Shown here: positions 8,755 through 18,150 of the stretch, piece by piece
How the letters are laid out: each line of letters opens with the position of its first letter
Position numbering within the stretch: the stretch's first letter is position 1
From: Paenibacillus antri
GTDB taxonomy: Bacteria; Bacillota; Bacilli; Paenibacillales; YIM-B00363
Assembly: GCF_005765165.1 (NCBI RefSeq)
Contig: NZ_VCIW01000024.1
Span: 1-64,000 of the forward strand
Length of the DNA: 64,000 bases
Direction of reading: 5' to 3'
Notes under the pieces: generated by a model
What the model was told of the DNA's origin: nothing
The model's input: only the letters and a program-made list of their open reading frames with translations
The model's database searches: none
Made by a program: the position numbers and the translations under genes

Positions 8755-10986
8755 TTACTCTGCTTGTTTGTACAGCCGCCTAAATTCGCCCGGCGTCACC
8801 CCGACGGACCGCTTGAAGGTGCGAATAAAGCTGGAGGCGTCGTAATAGCCCACTTGTTCGACGATGTCCTTTAACGGACGGTCGTCCCGGGCGAGCAGCT
8901 GCTTGGCCCGTTCGACCCGCAACCGGTTCACGTGTTCGGAGACGTTCTTCCCCGTCTGTTCCTTCACGTACCTGCTGACGTACGATTCGGACAGTGAAAA
9001 TCGTTCGGCCAGCTGGCGGACGGAAAATTCGGGATCGGCGAATCGTTCCTCGATATACGCCAGCATCGGCGCGATCAGCGGCGCTTCGGCCTTCCCCAGT
9101 TCGATCAGCCTGCATAAGTCGATGCATGCCGCCATCACCCGTTCGGTAAGTTCCTCCACCGTGTCGAAGCGCATCAGCGACAATACGTTCGGCAATCGTT
9201 CCGTCGCCCCGGGCAAGGCGTTCATCTCCGCCATCGTCTTCAACACCGTGTTGACGATGTCGAAACAGAGACAGCGCGCCGCGAACAGCGTCGCGCTCCG
9301 GTCGCGGATCGCCGCCGCGATGCCGCCGAGCACGTCGGCGATTCGTTCGGCGTCGCCCTGCCGGATCAGCGTCTCGAGCCGCTGCAGTTCCTGCGTCGGA
9401 TACGAAACGGCGCCCGATTCGCTTTCCGACACGTCCTGGAAACGGATGATTTTTCCGTTCCCCCGGATCAACTTGAAATCCGCCGCCGTCGACGCCTCGA
9501 GGTACGACTTGCCGATCCGTTCGATGTCCGGATACGCGTTTCCGACGCCGACGGTGGCCGCGATGCCGCGCTCGTCGCGCAGCGACCGGTGCAGCTCCTC
9601 CACCCAAGCGGCAAGCTCGCCGTCGTCCAGCGCCGTCGACATGAGGAACGGAATGCGGCGGTCGTCCAGATCGTCTTTCCCGTACGCTTCGATCTGTTCC
9701 GACGCGTTCTCGGCCACGAGGCTGCGGAGCGTCGCTTTGTGCGCCGCCGCCCGTTCCGCCGCCAAGTCGAACATGATGACCAAAAACCGAGGATGGGAGA
9801 ACGATACGCCGTATTCCCTTCCCCGCTCGTTGAACGCCGAAACGTCCGAAACCTCCCCCCTGAGCACCTGCAAGAGCAGATGCTCCTGAATCGCGGATCG
9901 ATTGTTCTGCAGCTTCTGCCCGAGCTCCCGGTTCGACTGCCCCATCCGATCGATCAGCGATCGAACCGTATCGAGCTCGTCGGCTTTACGGTCGGACAAG
10001 CCCCAGCGCGCGTCCGCCCACCGCACGAGCTCGCGGATCGGGTGGTAATTGACATAAACCAAGCCGTAAATGATCAGTCCGCCGATCAGCACGATCAGCA
10101 TCAAGTTGAGAAGCCAACGGTCGCGCATCTCATGAACGGGTTTCATCACCTCGGCGACCGGAAGCATCGTCACATACGTCCACCCCGTCAACTTGGAACG
10201 AATATGCGATATATAATGGTCCGTCCCGTCGACGGAACGAATATGTAAGCTCGGCCCCGCCGCGTCCGGAAGCAGCTCTGCCGCGTCCGGCAAGCCGCCG
10301 GCAGGCTTCAGCGACGCGACGACGTTGCCGTTCCGGTCGAGGACAACCGTATTGCCGCTTCGATCGGTCCGCTCCGGCGGCAGCAGCGCGTCTTCGGGAA
10401 TGAGAAACAGTAACGTTCCGTACGGGTTGTTGCTCATGAAGGGAATGGGCACGAGGTAGGTCACCAACCGGGTCCGATCGTTCCGAAGACGGACCTCTTC
10501 CGCCGGCCGAAACGCCGGTCTCGACGCGGCTTCGATCGCTTGCCGAAACTGCGCTTCGTCCCAATCCCGGTAGCGGTAAATTTCGTTAATGAAGCGTTGC
10601 GTCTTGTAAGTGCTTACAGAGGAATATAAATAATCGCCGCCGCGAATATACAGGAGCATCTCGTGCACAAACTCGTTCGCCATTTTGTAATTCAGCAGCG
10701 CTTTCGCCCGGTACGCCTGATAAAAACTGCGTTCAAGCGCGTACGGCGTCAATTCGGGGTTCGCCGCGACCTCCACGGCGATCTTGTTCATCTGGATCAG
10801 CTTGGCGTCGACCTGTTCTTGCCATTGGAGAATGCGGTTCTGGTGGCTGACGGTCACTTCGTCGTGGATCAGATTCACCGTCTGCTCGTAACCGGAAATC
10901 CCGAGGAACAAAATCGGCGCGAGCAGGACGGCCACGAACGAGGCGACATATTTGTAGAAGATGGGGACTGCTGCTTTCAGCTTCAT
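8755..10986 (-). CDS. Membrane-bound AraC-family transcriptional regulator with extracellular sensor
   Basis: A one-component regulator of about 743 residues. A membrane segment near residues 10-30 (YVASFVAVLLAPILFLGISG) is followed by a roughly 250-residue extracellular sensor domain, a second membrane segment (LLNLMLIVLIGGLIIYGLVYV), a linker, and a C-terminal AraC-type double helix-turn-helix over the last 100 residues (VRQLAERFSLSESYVSRYVK, then DIVEQVGYYDASSFIRTFK). There is no kinase or receiver domain, so signal and DNA binding are in one chain. The start ATG at 10986 has GGAAAGGGTG upstream. It probably activates the LplABC-type importer just downstream in response to an external sugar. 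Confidence 0.9.
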   Translation of the reverse strand: MKLKAAVPIFYKYVASFVAVLLAPILFLGISGYEQTVNLIHDEVTVSHQNRILQWQEQVDAKLIQMNKIAVEVAANPELTPYALERSFYQAYRAKALLNYKMANEFVHEMLLYIRGGDYLYSSVSTYKTQRFINEIYRYRDWDEAQFRQAIEAASRPAFRPAEEVRLRNDRTRLVTYLVPIPFMSNNPYGTLLFLIPEDALLPPERTDRSGNTVVLDRNGNVVASLKPAGGLPDAAELLPDAAGPSLHIRSVDGTDHYISHIRSKLTGWTYVTMLPVAEVMKPVHEMRDRWLLNLMLIVLIGGLIIYGLVYVNYHPIRELVRWADARWGLSDRKADELDTVRSLIDRMGQSNRELGQKLQNNRSAIQEHLLLQVLRGEVSDVSAFNERGREYGVSFSHPRFLVIMFDLAAERAAAHKATLRSLVAENASEQIEAYGKDDLDDRRIPFLMSTALDDGELAAWVEELHRSLRDERGIAATVGVGNAYPDIERIGKSYLEASTAADFKLIRGNGKIIRFQDVSESESGAVSYPTQELQRLETLIRQGDAERIADVLGGIAAAIRDRSATLFAARCLCFDIVNTVLKTMAEMNALPGATERLPNVLSLMRFDTVEELTERVMAACIDLCRLIELGKAEAPLIAPMLAYIEERFADPEFSVRQLAERFSLSESYVSRYVKEQTGKNVSEHVNRLRVERAKQLLARDDRPLKDIVEQVGYYDASSFIRTFKRSVGVTPGEFRRLYKQAE

Positions 10987-11152
10987 GATCACACACCCTT
11001 TCCAAACCATGTGGCTTGTCCAGAAGTATTGTACCATTCCTGAATCAGCGTGGGATTAACGGATTGTTGACTGAATGTAAAAGACGCTGAACAGCGTGCC
11101 TGGATAAAAAAAGAGGTCCTCGTTGCAAACATCTTGTTAATTGGTCAGACGT

Positions 11153-11193
11153 TAAAAAAAGCCCGCCGCGAGGGGGCGCTCGCGGTTCGGGCT
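11153..11193 (-). terminator. Rho-independent terminator of the dual ATPase gene
   Basis: The stem AGCCCGAACCGCGAG / CTCGCGGCGGGCT (minus strand) ends in seven T, 13 bases after the gene's stop. Confidence 0.9.
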
Positions 11194-11205
11194 ATGCGTT
11201 AAACT

Positions 11206-12942
11206 TCAGTCGTTCGCTACCGCTACCCAATGGCCTTTCGACCATTCGACGAAGGAGGAGCGCCCGAGTCCGTACGGATCCGACTGCATCGCTTCGGTTT
11301 GAGGAACATGTCGCTTCCGCGATTCGATGCCGGGGTCGGGAACCGGAATCGCCGCGAGCAGCGATTTCGTATACGCATGAATCGGATTCGAATACAGCTC
11401 CTCGCTCTCCGCCAGCTCTACGATTTTCCCCTTATACATGACCGCCACGCGGTCGCTGATATGCTTGACCATCGACAGGTCGTGGGCGATGAACAAATAC
11501 GTCAGCCCGAGCCGCTGCTGGAGCTCCTCCAGCAGCTTCACGATCTGCGCTTGGATCGACACGTCGAGCGCCGACAGCGGCTCGTCGCACACGATCAATT
11601 CGGGTTCGACGGCCAACGTGCGCGCGATGCCGATCCGCTGCCGCTGACCGCCGGAAAACTCGTGCGGATACCGCATCGCATGCGACTCGTTCAAGCCGAC
11701 CATCTCCAGCAATTCCGCCACGCGCCGCATCCGCTCCCGCTTGCCGAGCGCCATTCCGTGCACGTCGAGCGCTTCGCCGATGATGTCGGCGACGCGAAGT
11801 CTAGGATTGAGGGAGGAGTACGGATCTTGGAAAATCATGCCCATATGACGCCGCATCTTCTTCATCTCGGCGCGGTTCAGCTGCTGCAGCGGGATGCCCT
11901 TGAACAGCACCTCGCCGCCGGTCGCTTCGTGCAGGCGCAGGATCGTCCGTCCTGTCGTCGACTTGCCGCTCCCCGATTCGCCGACGACGCCCAGCGTCTC
12001 TCCCGCCCGGAGGTCGAAGCTGACCCCGTCGACCGCTTTGACGAGCTGTCCCTTGCCGAGGTCGAAATGTTGACGCAAGGAGCGGACCTGAAGCAGCGGC
12101 ACGTCGTCTTCGCTTCGGACATACGCCGGCTTGAGCTTCGGCTTCTTCTTCTCGTCGAGCCGCGGCAGCGCGTTCAGCAGCTTAACCGTATACGGATCCT
12201 GCGGGTCGGCGAAAATCCGCTCGGTCGCGCCCGTCTCGACGACTTCGCCGTCCTTCATGACGACGACGCGGTCGCACATGCCCGCGACGACGCCGAGATC
12301 GTGCGTAATCAAGATGATGGAGGTGCCTAGTCGGCGCTGAATTTCCTTCATCTGGTGCAAAATTTGCGCTTGGATCGTGACGTCGAGCGAAGTCGTCGGC
12401 TCGTCGGCGATGAGCAGCGCCGGACGGCAAGCCAAAGCGATCGCGATCATGACCCGCTGCCGCATCCCCCCGGAAAATTCATGCGGATATTGGGCGTACC
12501 TTGCCTCGGGGTTCGAAATGCCGACCAGCTTTAACATCTCTATCGCTTCCCGGCGAGCTTCGGATGCGGTAAGCTTCTGGTGCTTGATCAAGCTCTCTTC
12601 GATCTGCCGGCCGATCCGCATCGTCGGATTGAGAGACGACATCGGATCCTGGAAGATCATTCCGATCTCCCGGCCGCGAATGTCCTCCATCTCCGCATCG
12701 CTCTTCTCGAGAAGATTTCGTCCTTGAAACCAAACCTCGCCGCTCTTCACCATCGAGGGAGGCGAAGGAAGCAGCCGCATGATCGTTCTCGCGGTGACGC
12801 TCTTGCCGCTGCCGGATTCCCCGACGATGCCGAGCGTCTCCCCTCTCCCGACCTCGAAGCTGACGTTGCGTACGGCTTGGACTTCCGCGTCGCGCGCGAA
12901 GAACGAAACGGATAACCCGTCAACTTTTAATAAAGTGTCCAT
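11206..12942 (-). CDS. Fused dual ATPase of an oligopeptide-type ABC importer (DppD-DppF fusion)
   Basis: Two ABC ATPase domains in one 578-residue chain. The first has Walker A GESGSGKS near residue 40, signature FSGGMRQR and Walker [11 protein letters not shown]. The second has GESGSGKS near residue 315, FSGGQRQR and [10 protein letters not shown]. Each is followed by the C-terminal extension typical of Opp/Dpp ATPases ([10 protein letters not shown] and [10 protein letters not shown]). The architecture resembles GsiA/YejF, where OppD and OppF are fused. It powers import by the permeases encoded divergently at 13.1-16.1 kb. The start ATG at 12942 has AGGTG upstream. It is separated from its permeases by a promoter region and transcribed in the opposite direction, which is unusual for an Opp operon. 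Confidence 0.93.
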   Translation of the reverse strand: MDTLLKVDGLSVSFFARDAEVQAVRNVSFEVGRGETLGIVGESGSGKSVTARTIMRLLPSPPSMVKSGEVWFQGRNLLEKSDAEMEDIRGREIGMIFQDPMSSLNPTMRIGRQIEESLIKHQKLTASEARREAIEMLKLVGISNPEARYAQYPHEFSGGMRQRVMIAIALACRPALLIADEPTTSLDVTIQAQILHQMKEIQRRLGTSIILITHDLGVVAGMCDRVVVMKDGEVVETGATERIFADPQDPYTVKLLNALPRLDEKKKPKLKPAYVRSEDDVPLLQVRSLRQHFDLGKGQLVKAVDGVSFDLRAGETLGVVGESGSGKSTTGRTILRLHEATGGEVLFKGIPLQQLNRAEMKKMRRHMGMIFQDPYSSLNPRLRVADIIGEALDVHGMALGKRERMRRVAELLEMVGLNESHAMRYPHEFSGGQRQRIGIARTLAVEPELIVCDEPLSALDVSIQAQIVKLLEELQQRLGLTYLFIAHDLSMVKHISDRVAVMYKGKIVELAESEELYSNPIHAYTKSLLAAIPVPDPGIESRKRHVPQTEAMQSDPYGLGRSSFVEWSKGHWVAVAND

Positions 12943-13132
12943 GGATTCACCTGACCTGATATGATACTTAATGATATAATATAACGGTGTTTAATTGTTT
13001 ACGAGATACTTTTTCTACGAAACCCGTTTCATAGAGGAAGCTTGACTTTTCAAATGTCTCAAATTAAAGTATACTAAACCTATCGGAATAATACAAATTA
13101 ATTCATTCTATAAAAGCAAGGAGCCGACTCGC
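12943..13132. promoter_or_regulatory. AT-rich divergent promoter region of the Opp-type importer
   Basis: This 190-base stretch is much more AT-rich than its surroundings and drives genes in both directions. On the plus strand TTGACT followed 17 bases later by TAAAGT, or the nearby TATACT, is a plausible promoter. On the minus strand TATATTATAT-like boxes are present. No perfect operator is visible. Confidence 0.5.
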
Positions 13133-14575
13133 TTGATAGGGTACGCCAACGCCGCCGGAACCGGGTATTCGGACCGCTTGTCCGCCATATACCGCAAAAT
13201 GTTACTTCACCCGACCTATCGCCTGCTCCTTTTGTTATCTGGGGCGCCGGTCACCGTCATCGTGTATGCGATGCATCTTCTTCGGAAGTCCAAATCCGGC
13301 TACGCTCGTCGCGCCGCGGAAACGAGAGCCCAACTGCTGCAATCCGGCTTACGGGAAACTCTCGTCGAGGAAGCCGCGGAGCAGCTGCGCCGGAAGCACC
13401 GCTTCTTCGGTCAAGCCGCTGACGCCGAACGCATCCGCCGCGAAGCCGAACGGATCGCGTCCAAGAAATTCGACGCCGCGGTGCGGGAACGCCTGGAGCT
13501 GCGGCAAGCGGAAGAAGGCTCGAACGGGGCGGGGCTGGACGAGACGTTCCGCCGGCTGCTCCGGCATCCCGCTTTCTTCGCGGTCTCGCTGGCGCTCGGC
13601 TTGCCGATGTATCTCCTTATGGGCATCTACGCCAACGCGTATTTGAAGTACGTCGCCGAACGTTTGATGATGGCCGTACTCGTCATTTTCGGAGTAGCGT
13701 TCCTCGTCTTCACGATTCTCTATATTTCCCCGATGAATCCGGCGGCCAACATCTTAGGGGAAACCGCGACGGCCGAGCAGATCGCCAACTTCAATCGCAT
13801 CTACGGTTTGGATCAGCCGTATTTGGTGCAATTGTGGAATACGATCAAGGGCATCCTGACGTTCGATCTCGGCAGCTCCTTCGCCGGGAACGAGAACGTG
13901 ACCGCGTCGATCGCCAATAAATTTCCGGTGACGGTCACGCTGACGGCGATCTCGACGCTCATCGCGATCTTGATCGCTCTGCCGATCGGCATCGTCTCCG
14001 CGACGCGCCCGAATTCGTTCTTCGACTATACGTTCATGTTCATCGCGCTGCTCGGATTGTCGATTCCGAACTTCTGGCAAGGCTTGATCTTCATTTTGAA
14101 TTTCTCGATCAAGCTGCACTGGCTTCCCGCGACGTACAATCCGGCGAACTGGCTGTCGGCGATCATGCCGATCGTCGTTCTCGGCACGGGGCTGACGGCG
14201 GCCGTCGCGCGGATGACGCGTTCGTCGACGCTCGAAGTCATTCACGAGGATTACATTATCACCGCTAAGGCGAAGGGGCTATCGAGCCGCAGCGTGTTAT
14301 GGAAGCACGCCGTAGGCAACGCGCTCATTCCGATCGTGACCGTCATCGGACTGCAGTTCGGAGGCATGCTGGGAGGCGCCGCCGTCACGGAGAAGGTGTT
14401 CAACATCAGCGGCATCGGAAGTTATATCGTGGATAAGCAGTTCATTCCCGACATCCCCGCCATTATGGGGGGCGTCGTCTATACCGCGATCACGATTTCG
14501 ATCGTGAACGTACTCGTCGATTTGCTGTACGCGTTCTTCGATCCAAGAATTCGTTCCAAGATGAAACAATACTAA
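13133..14575 (+). CDS. Opp/Dpp-type ABC permease (DppB class) with ~170-residue N-terminal extension
   Basis: The C-terminal 300 residues are a DppB/OppB permease: YVAERLMMAVLVIFGVAFLV, then PMNPAANILGETAT, YGLDQPYLVQ, six membrane segments, and the EAA-like loop ITAKAKGLSSRSVLWKHAVGNAL. Family members usually start here. In this protein about 170 residues precede it. The extension holds two similar blocks, YRKMLLHPTYRLLLLL (near 22) and FRRLLRHPAFFAVSLA (near 140), each an amphipathic stretch running into a membrane segment, separated by a charged region rich in Arg and Glu. The start is TTG 13133 with AAGGAG upstream. It forms an operon with the DppC-class permease (13-base gap) and the binding protein. 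Confidence 0.88.
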   Translation: MIGYANAAGTGYSDRLSAIYRKMLLHPTYRLLLLLSGAPVTVIVYAMHLLRKSKSGYARRAAETRAQLLQSGLRETLVEEAAEQLRRKHRFFGQAADAERIRREAERIASKKFDAAVRERLELRQAEEGSNGAGLDETFRRLLRHPAFFAVSLALGLPMYLLMGIYANAYLKYVAERLMMAVLVIFGVAFLVFTILYISPMNPAANILGETATAEQIANFNRIYGLDQPYLVQLWNTIKGILTFDLGSSFAGNENVTASIANKFPVTVTLTAISTLIAILIALPIGIVSATRPNSFFDYTFMFIALLGLSIPNFWQGLIFILNFSIKLHWLPATYNPANWLSAIMPIVVLGTGLTAAVARMTRSSTLEVIHEDYIITAKAKGLSSRSVLWKHAVGNALIPIVTVIGLQFGGMLGGAAVTEKVFNISGIGSYIVDKQFIPDIPAIMGGVVYTAITISIVNVLVDLLYAFFDPRIRSKMKQY

Positions 14576-14588
14576 AGCAGGTGCTGCC

Positions 14589-16097
14589 GTGATTCCGACT
14601 ACACTAACCACGCATGAAATCCGGTTCAAGCTGAAGTCGAGTGCCGAATACGGTCAAGCGAGCTTCGCCGGCGTCGTCAGTTTGGCTTTGGCGCTCCTCT
14701 TCCTTCTGAACGCCTATCGCTTCGAAGAAGGAACGTTCCAGCCGGTCGCGCTCGCCGCGAGCGTCGCTTACTTCTTATTCGGCGGTCTGCAGCTTGCCGT
14801 ATGGGGACTCATCCGGCGCGATTTGATTCGGTCCGGCGCCATCTCGAGGACGACCCGTTCGCTCGGATACGCGCTTATGCTGAGCCTCCTCGCGGGCAAC
14901 GTCTTCGTCGCCGCCGCCGCGTTCCAATTGGCGAAGCGCGAGAAAACCGCGGTGTACACGCTTGCTGTATACACGCTGCTGACGACCTTGCTCGTCTTCG
15001 CCGTGTCGGCGCTCAATTTATTTAAGCCGTACGTGGCCAACACGTTCCTGTTGGGGATGTTTCTACTGATCGTCGCGGCCGCGATTCAACTCGTCGCTTT
15101 GCTGCTGGTCGCGAAATTCGGAGGCCGCGCCGCGCTTCCGCGCTGGATGGGGGTCGTCGCCGTCGTCCTGATCCTGACGGCCGCGTCCGGCAATTTGTTC
15201 GCGCTCTTCCTCGGGCTGCTGTTGCTCGCGCGGCTCCGGGACGAGGGCTTCTCCTCCGGCTCGAAGCTGGGCGAAGTCGTCGATCGGCTGTCTCGCAGCT
15301 CGACATCGATGCTGGGGTTGTTGTTCATCCTGTTTCTGCTGACGATGTCGATCACCAGTTATCTCACGTTCGATTACGGCATGGCGGTCGAGAACGACTA
15401 CGGGAACATTTTGCAGCCGGTCAGCTTGGCGTATCCGTTCGGCACGGACAACTTCGGCAGAGACTTGTTCTCGCGTATCGTCTTCGGGGCGCGGATCTCG
15501 CTCGCGGTGGGACTCGCCTCGACGATCATCCCACTCGTTATCGGGGGGCTCCTAGGCGCCGTCTCGGGCTACTACGGCCGCCATACGGACAACGTCATCA
15601 TGCGGGCGCTCGATATTTTATACGCCATTCCCGGCATTCTGCTGGCCATCGCCATCATCGCGGCGTTCGGCGCCAGCACCGTAAACCTTATATTGGCCCT
15701 TAGCGTCGGCGCGATTCCGACGTATGCCCGAACGATGCGGGCGAACGTTCTGCTCGTCTCGACGTTGGAATACGTTCAGGCGGCGCGGGCGTTCGGGGTC
15801 GGCGATCTGACGATTCTTTTCAAGCATATCCTCCCGAATTCGATCGCCCCGATGATCGTGAAGTCGACGCTGACGATCGGCACCGCGGTCATCTCGACCA
15901 GCAGCTTAAGCTATCTGGGACTCGGCGTCGAGCCGCATATTCCGGAATGGGGCAACATCTTGAAGCTGGGCAGCGCCTATCTCGAGACGCACGCGTTTAC
16001 GGCCGTCTATCCGGGGCTCGCGATTATTTTGCTCGTGCTGTCGTTTAATTTTCTCGGCGACGGTTTGCGCGACGCGCTCGATCCGAAGCTGGACTAG
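14589..16097 (+). CDS. Opp/Dpp-type ABC permease (DppC class) with polytopic N-terminal extension
   Basis: The last 290 residues are a DppC/OppC permease: the conserved PFGTDNFGRDLFSRIVFGAR motif, six membrane segments, the EAA loop VQAARAFGVGDLTILFKHIL and the ending FLGDGLRDALDPKLD. The first 210 residues are extra: about six hydrophobic segments forming what looks like a separate membrane domain that I do not recognise. The total of 502 residues compares with about 300 for the family. The start is GTG 14589 with AGGTG a few bases upstream. The extension pairs with the extended DppB-class partner, suggesting that the two have evolved together. Confidence 0.88.
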   Translation: MIPTTLTTHEIRFKLKSSAEYGQASFAGVVSLALALLFLLNAYRFEEGTFQPVALAASVAYFLFGGLQLAVWGLIRRDLIRSGAISRTTRSLGYALMLSLLAGNVFVAAAAFQLAKREKTAVYTLAVYTLLTTLLVFAVSALNLFKPYVANTFLLGMFLLIVAAAIQLVALLLVAKFGGRAALPRWMGVVAVVLILTAASGNLFALFLGLLLLARLRDEGFSSGSKLGEVVDRLSRSSTSMLGLLFILFLLTMSITSYLTFDYGMAVENDYGNILQPVSLAYPFGTDNFGRDLFSRIVFGARISLAVGLASTIIPLVIGGLLGAVSGYYGRHTDNVIMRALDILYAIPGILLAIAIIAAFGASTVNLILALSVGAIPTYARTMRANVLLVSTLEYVQAARAFGVGDLTILFKHILPNSIAPMIVKSTLTIGTAVISTSSLSYLGLGVEPHIPEWGNILKLGSAYLETHAFTAVYPGLAIILLVLSFNFLGDGLRDALDPKLD

Positions 16098-16217
16098 CCG
16101 CTCGGAACTTTCGAAACCTCATTCATATTCCATCGCTTCTACGTTGCCAAACATGAATGATCGATGATTGAATGTGAGTTTAAATAAAAATATATTTACC
16201 TATTGGAGGAGAAGGCA

Positions 16218-18050
16218 ATGAGAACCAAAGGCAAATTTTCCGCGTTGTTGCTGCTCAGCTTATCGATCGTGCTTGGCGCCTGCAACGTCACCACCAAAGA
16301 CGAAGCGACGGAGACGCCCGAGCCCGCGCAAGAGACGGAAGCCGTCGTCGACGGCACTCCCGTCGATATCGAGCTTCTCGGCATGAGCTCTAACGAAGCC
16401 GATCTGAACATCGTGCGCGACCAGCTCACGAAGAACGGCTTCAACGTCAAGCTGAACATCCAACCGGACTACGGCAGCTTCAAGTCGCAGCAAGACGCCG
16501 GCAACTTCGACATCGCGTTGTCCAGCTGGACGACGGTGACCGGCAACCCGGATTACGCGGTTCGCTCCTTGTTCAAGACCGGCGGCGACTACAGCATCCT
16601 CGCGGATGCGGAGATCGACGCGCTGATCGATTCGGCTTCGAACCAAACGCCGGATCAGTATACGGAGACGTACAAGCAATTCGAGCAGCAGCTCGTGTTC
16701 GATAAGGCCTATATCGCGCCGTTATACAATTCTTTGAAGGCGCAAGCGTTCAATCAGGACGTCCTGAACAAGGACACCGTTCGCATTTCGAAATCCCGTT
16801 CGCTCCCTTGGGAAGAAATCAGCTTCAAGGACGCGTCGAAGAACGGCGCCGAACCGCTCCTGCTCCAATCGACGATGCCGACGCTCACGTCCCTCGATCC
16901 GATCAAGGGCAACGACGGCTCGATTAACATCATCAACACGAACCAGTACGTGCGTCTCGTCAATCTGACGGACGACGACAAGATCACGTCGGAAGGCTCC
17001 TTGTCTTTCAACCATGCGATCGCGGAAGGCAACTCGGACTACTACTTCATCTTGCGCGACGATATCAACTTCGCTGCGATTAAGGATAAGCTGGCCGTCG
17101 ATACCGGCGAACGCGTCGGCGCGGACGACGTTATCTTCTCGCTCGAGCGCGCGCATAACAAAGATTCCGTACCGGACCACCGGACGTACACGCTTCACGA
17201 GCACATTCAGAGCGTCGAGCTCGTCGCGGACGTAGCCGCCCTCGAAGCGACGAAGGTATCCGGCAGCGACCAAACCGTGAAAGCCGCGCTGGAGCTAGGT
17301 CTCCCGGCGAACATCGCCGAGCTCGTCGCCGACAAGACGCAATCCGACAGCAAGTCGGGCAAATACCAAGTCGTCAAGATGACGACGACGAAGCCGTTCC
17401 CGCAAGTGCTGAACTACCTGGCGCACCAATCCGCGGGCATCGTGTCGAAAAAACAAGTCGAAAGCATCAACACGTACGACGTCGCGAAGTTCGACGTAAA
17501 CAAGGACATTCCGTACGGCGACCAGAACACGGTTACCGAAGGCCCGGCATACAACAACACGTTGTATACGAGCGGTCCGTACATCTTGTCGTACAAGAAC
17601 GATTACGAAGCGGTCTTCTATAAGAACCCGGCTTACATGAAGGGCACGAAGCACGAGCCGAAAATCAACAATATCAACGTCCGCTTCATTAAAGACGCAG
17701 ACAGCTCCCTGTCCGCGCTCCGCAGCGGCGAAATTCATCTGTATTACGGCGTATCCGAGACGAAATACGACGTCGTCCGCGGCGACAGCAAGCTGTTCCT
17801 GCAGACGATCCCGAGCAACGCCGTATCGTACTTGCTGTTCAACACGGCGAACCGCCCGGTCGCGGAAAGCGCCGATTTGCGGAAAGCCGTCCTCTACTCC
17901 ATCAATCAGGACGAGATTCTCGCTTACTACAGCGGTAATAAATTCAAAGCCGTCTCGACGCTCAGCCCGTTGGTGCAGACCGGTCTGGAGCTGACCGCCG
18001 ATCCGGCGAAAGTGAAACAATTCTTGGACGCATACAAAGCCGGCAAATAA
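16218..18050 (+). CDS. Family-5 substrate-binding lipoprotein with apparent circular permutation
   Basis: This is the binding protein of the Opp-type importer (610 residues). The signal peptide ends at lipobox VLGAC (Cys22). After a Thr/Glu/Pro linker, residues 48-190 resemble the part that normally ends a family-5 protein: a fresh beta strand, then RDQLTKNGFNVKLNI, FDIALSSWT, NPDY and EIDALIDSASNQTPDQYTET. Residues 213-610 resemble the part that normally begins it: TLTSLDPIKGNDGS, YYFILRDDINF, RVGADDVIFSLERA, YTSGPYILSYKND, then the late AVLYSINQDEI and ADPAKVKQFLDAYKAGK, where the chain stops. So the C-terminal block has moved to the front. Start ATG 16218 follows GGAGGAG. The ligand is probably a peptide, unproven. 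Confidence 0.85.
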   Translation: MRTKGKFSALLLLSLSIVLGACNVTTKDEATETPEPAQETEAVVDGTPVDIELLGMSSNEADLNIVRDQLTKNGFNVKLNIQPDYGSFKSQQDAGNFDIALSSWTTVTGNPDYAVRSLFKTGGDYSILADAEIDALIDSASNQTPDQYTETYKQFEQQLVFDKAYIAPLYNSLKAQAFNQDVLNKDTVRISKSRSLPWEEISFKDASKNGAEPLLLQSTMPTLTSLDPIKGNDGSINIINTNQYVRLVNLTDDDKITSEGSLSFNHAIAEGNSDYYFILRDDINFAAIKDKLAVDTGERVGADDVIFSLERAHNKDSVPDHRTYTLHEHIQSVELVADVAALEATKVSGSDQTVKAALELGLPANIAELVADKTQSDSKSGKYQVVKMTTTKPFPQVLNYLAHQSAGIVSKKQVESINTYDVAKFDVNKDIPYGDQNTVTEGPAYNNTLYTSGPYILSYKNDYEAVFYKNPAYMKGTKHEPKINNINVRFIKDADSSLSALRSGEIHLYYGVSETKYDVVRGDSKLFLQTIPSNAVSYLLFNTANRPVAESADLRKAVLYSINQDEILAYYSGNKFKAVSTLSPLVQTGLELTADPAKVKQFLDAYKAGK

Positions 18051-18066
18051 GCGATTCCGACGAAAA

Positions 18067-18113
18067 GAAGGCTGCCTTCCGCCGCGACACAACGGCGAAG
18101 GCAGTCTCTTCTT
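18067..18113 (+). terminator. Terminator after the binding-protein gene
   Basis: The stem GGCTGCCTTCCGCCG / CGGCGAAGGCAGTC is followed by TCTTCTT, placed between the binding-protein gene and the next small gene. Confidence 0.75.
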
Positions 18114-18150
18114 ATCCCGCGCCGCATTCGAATCGAACAAGGAGTGAAAG

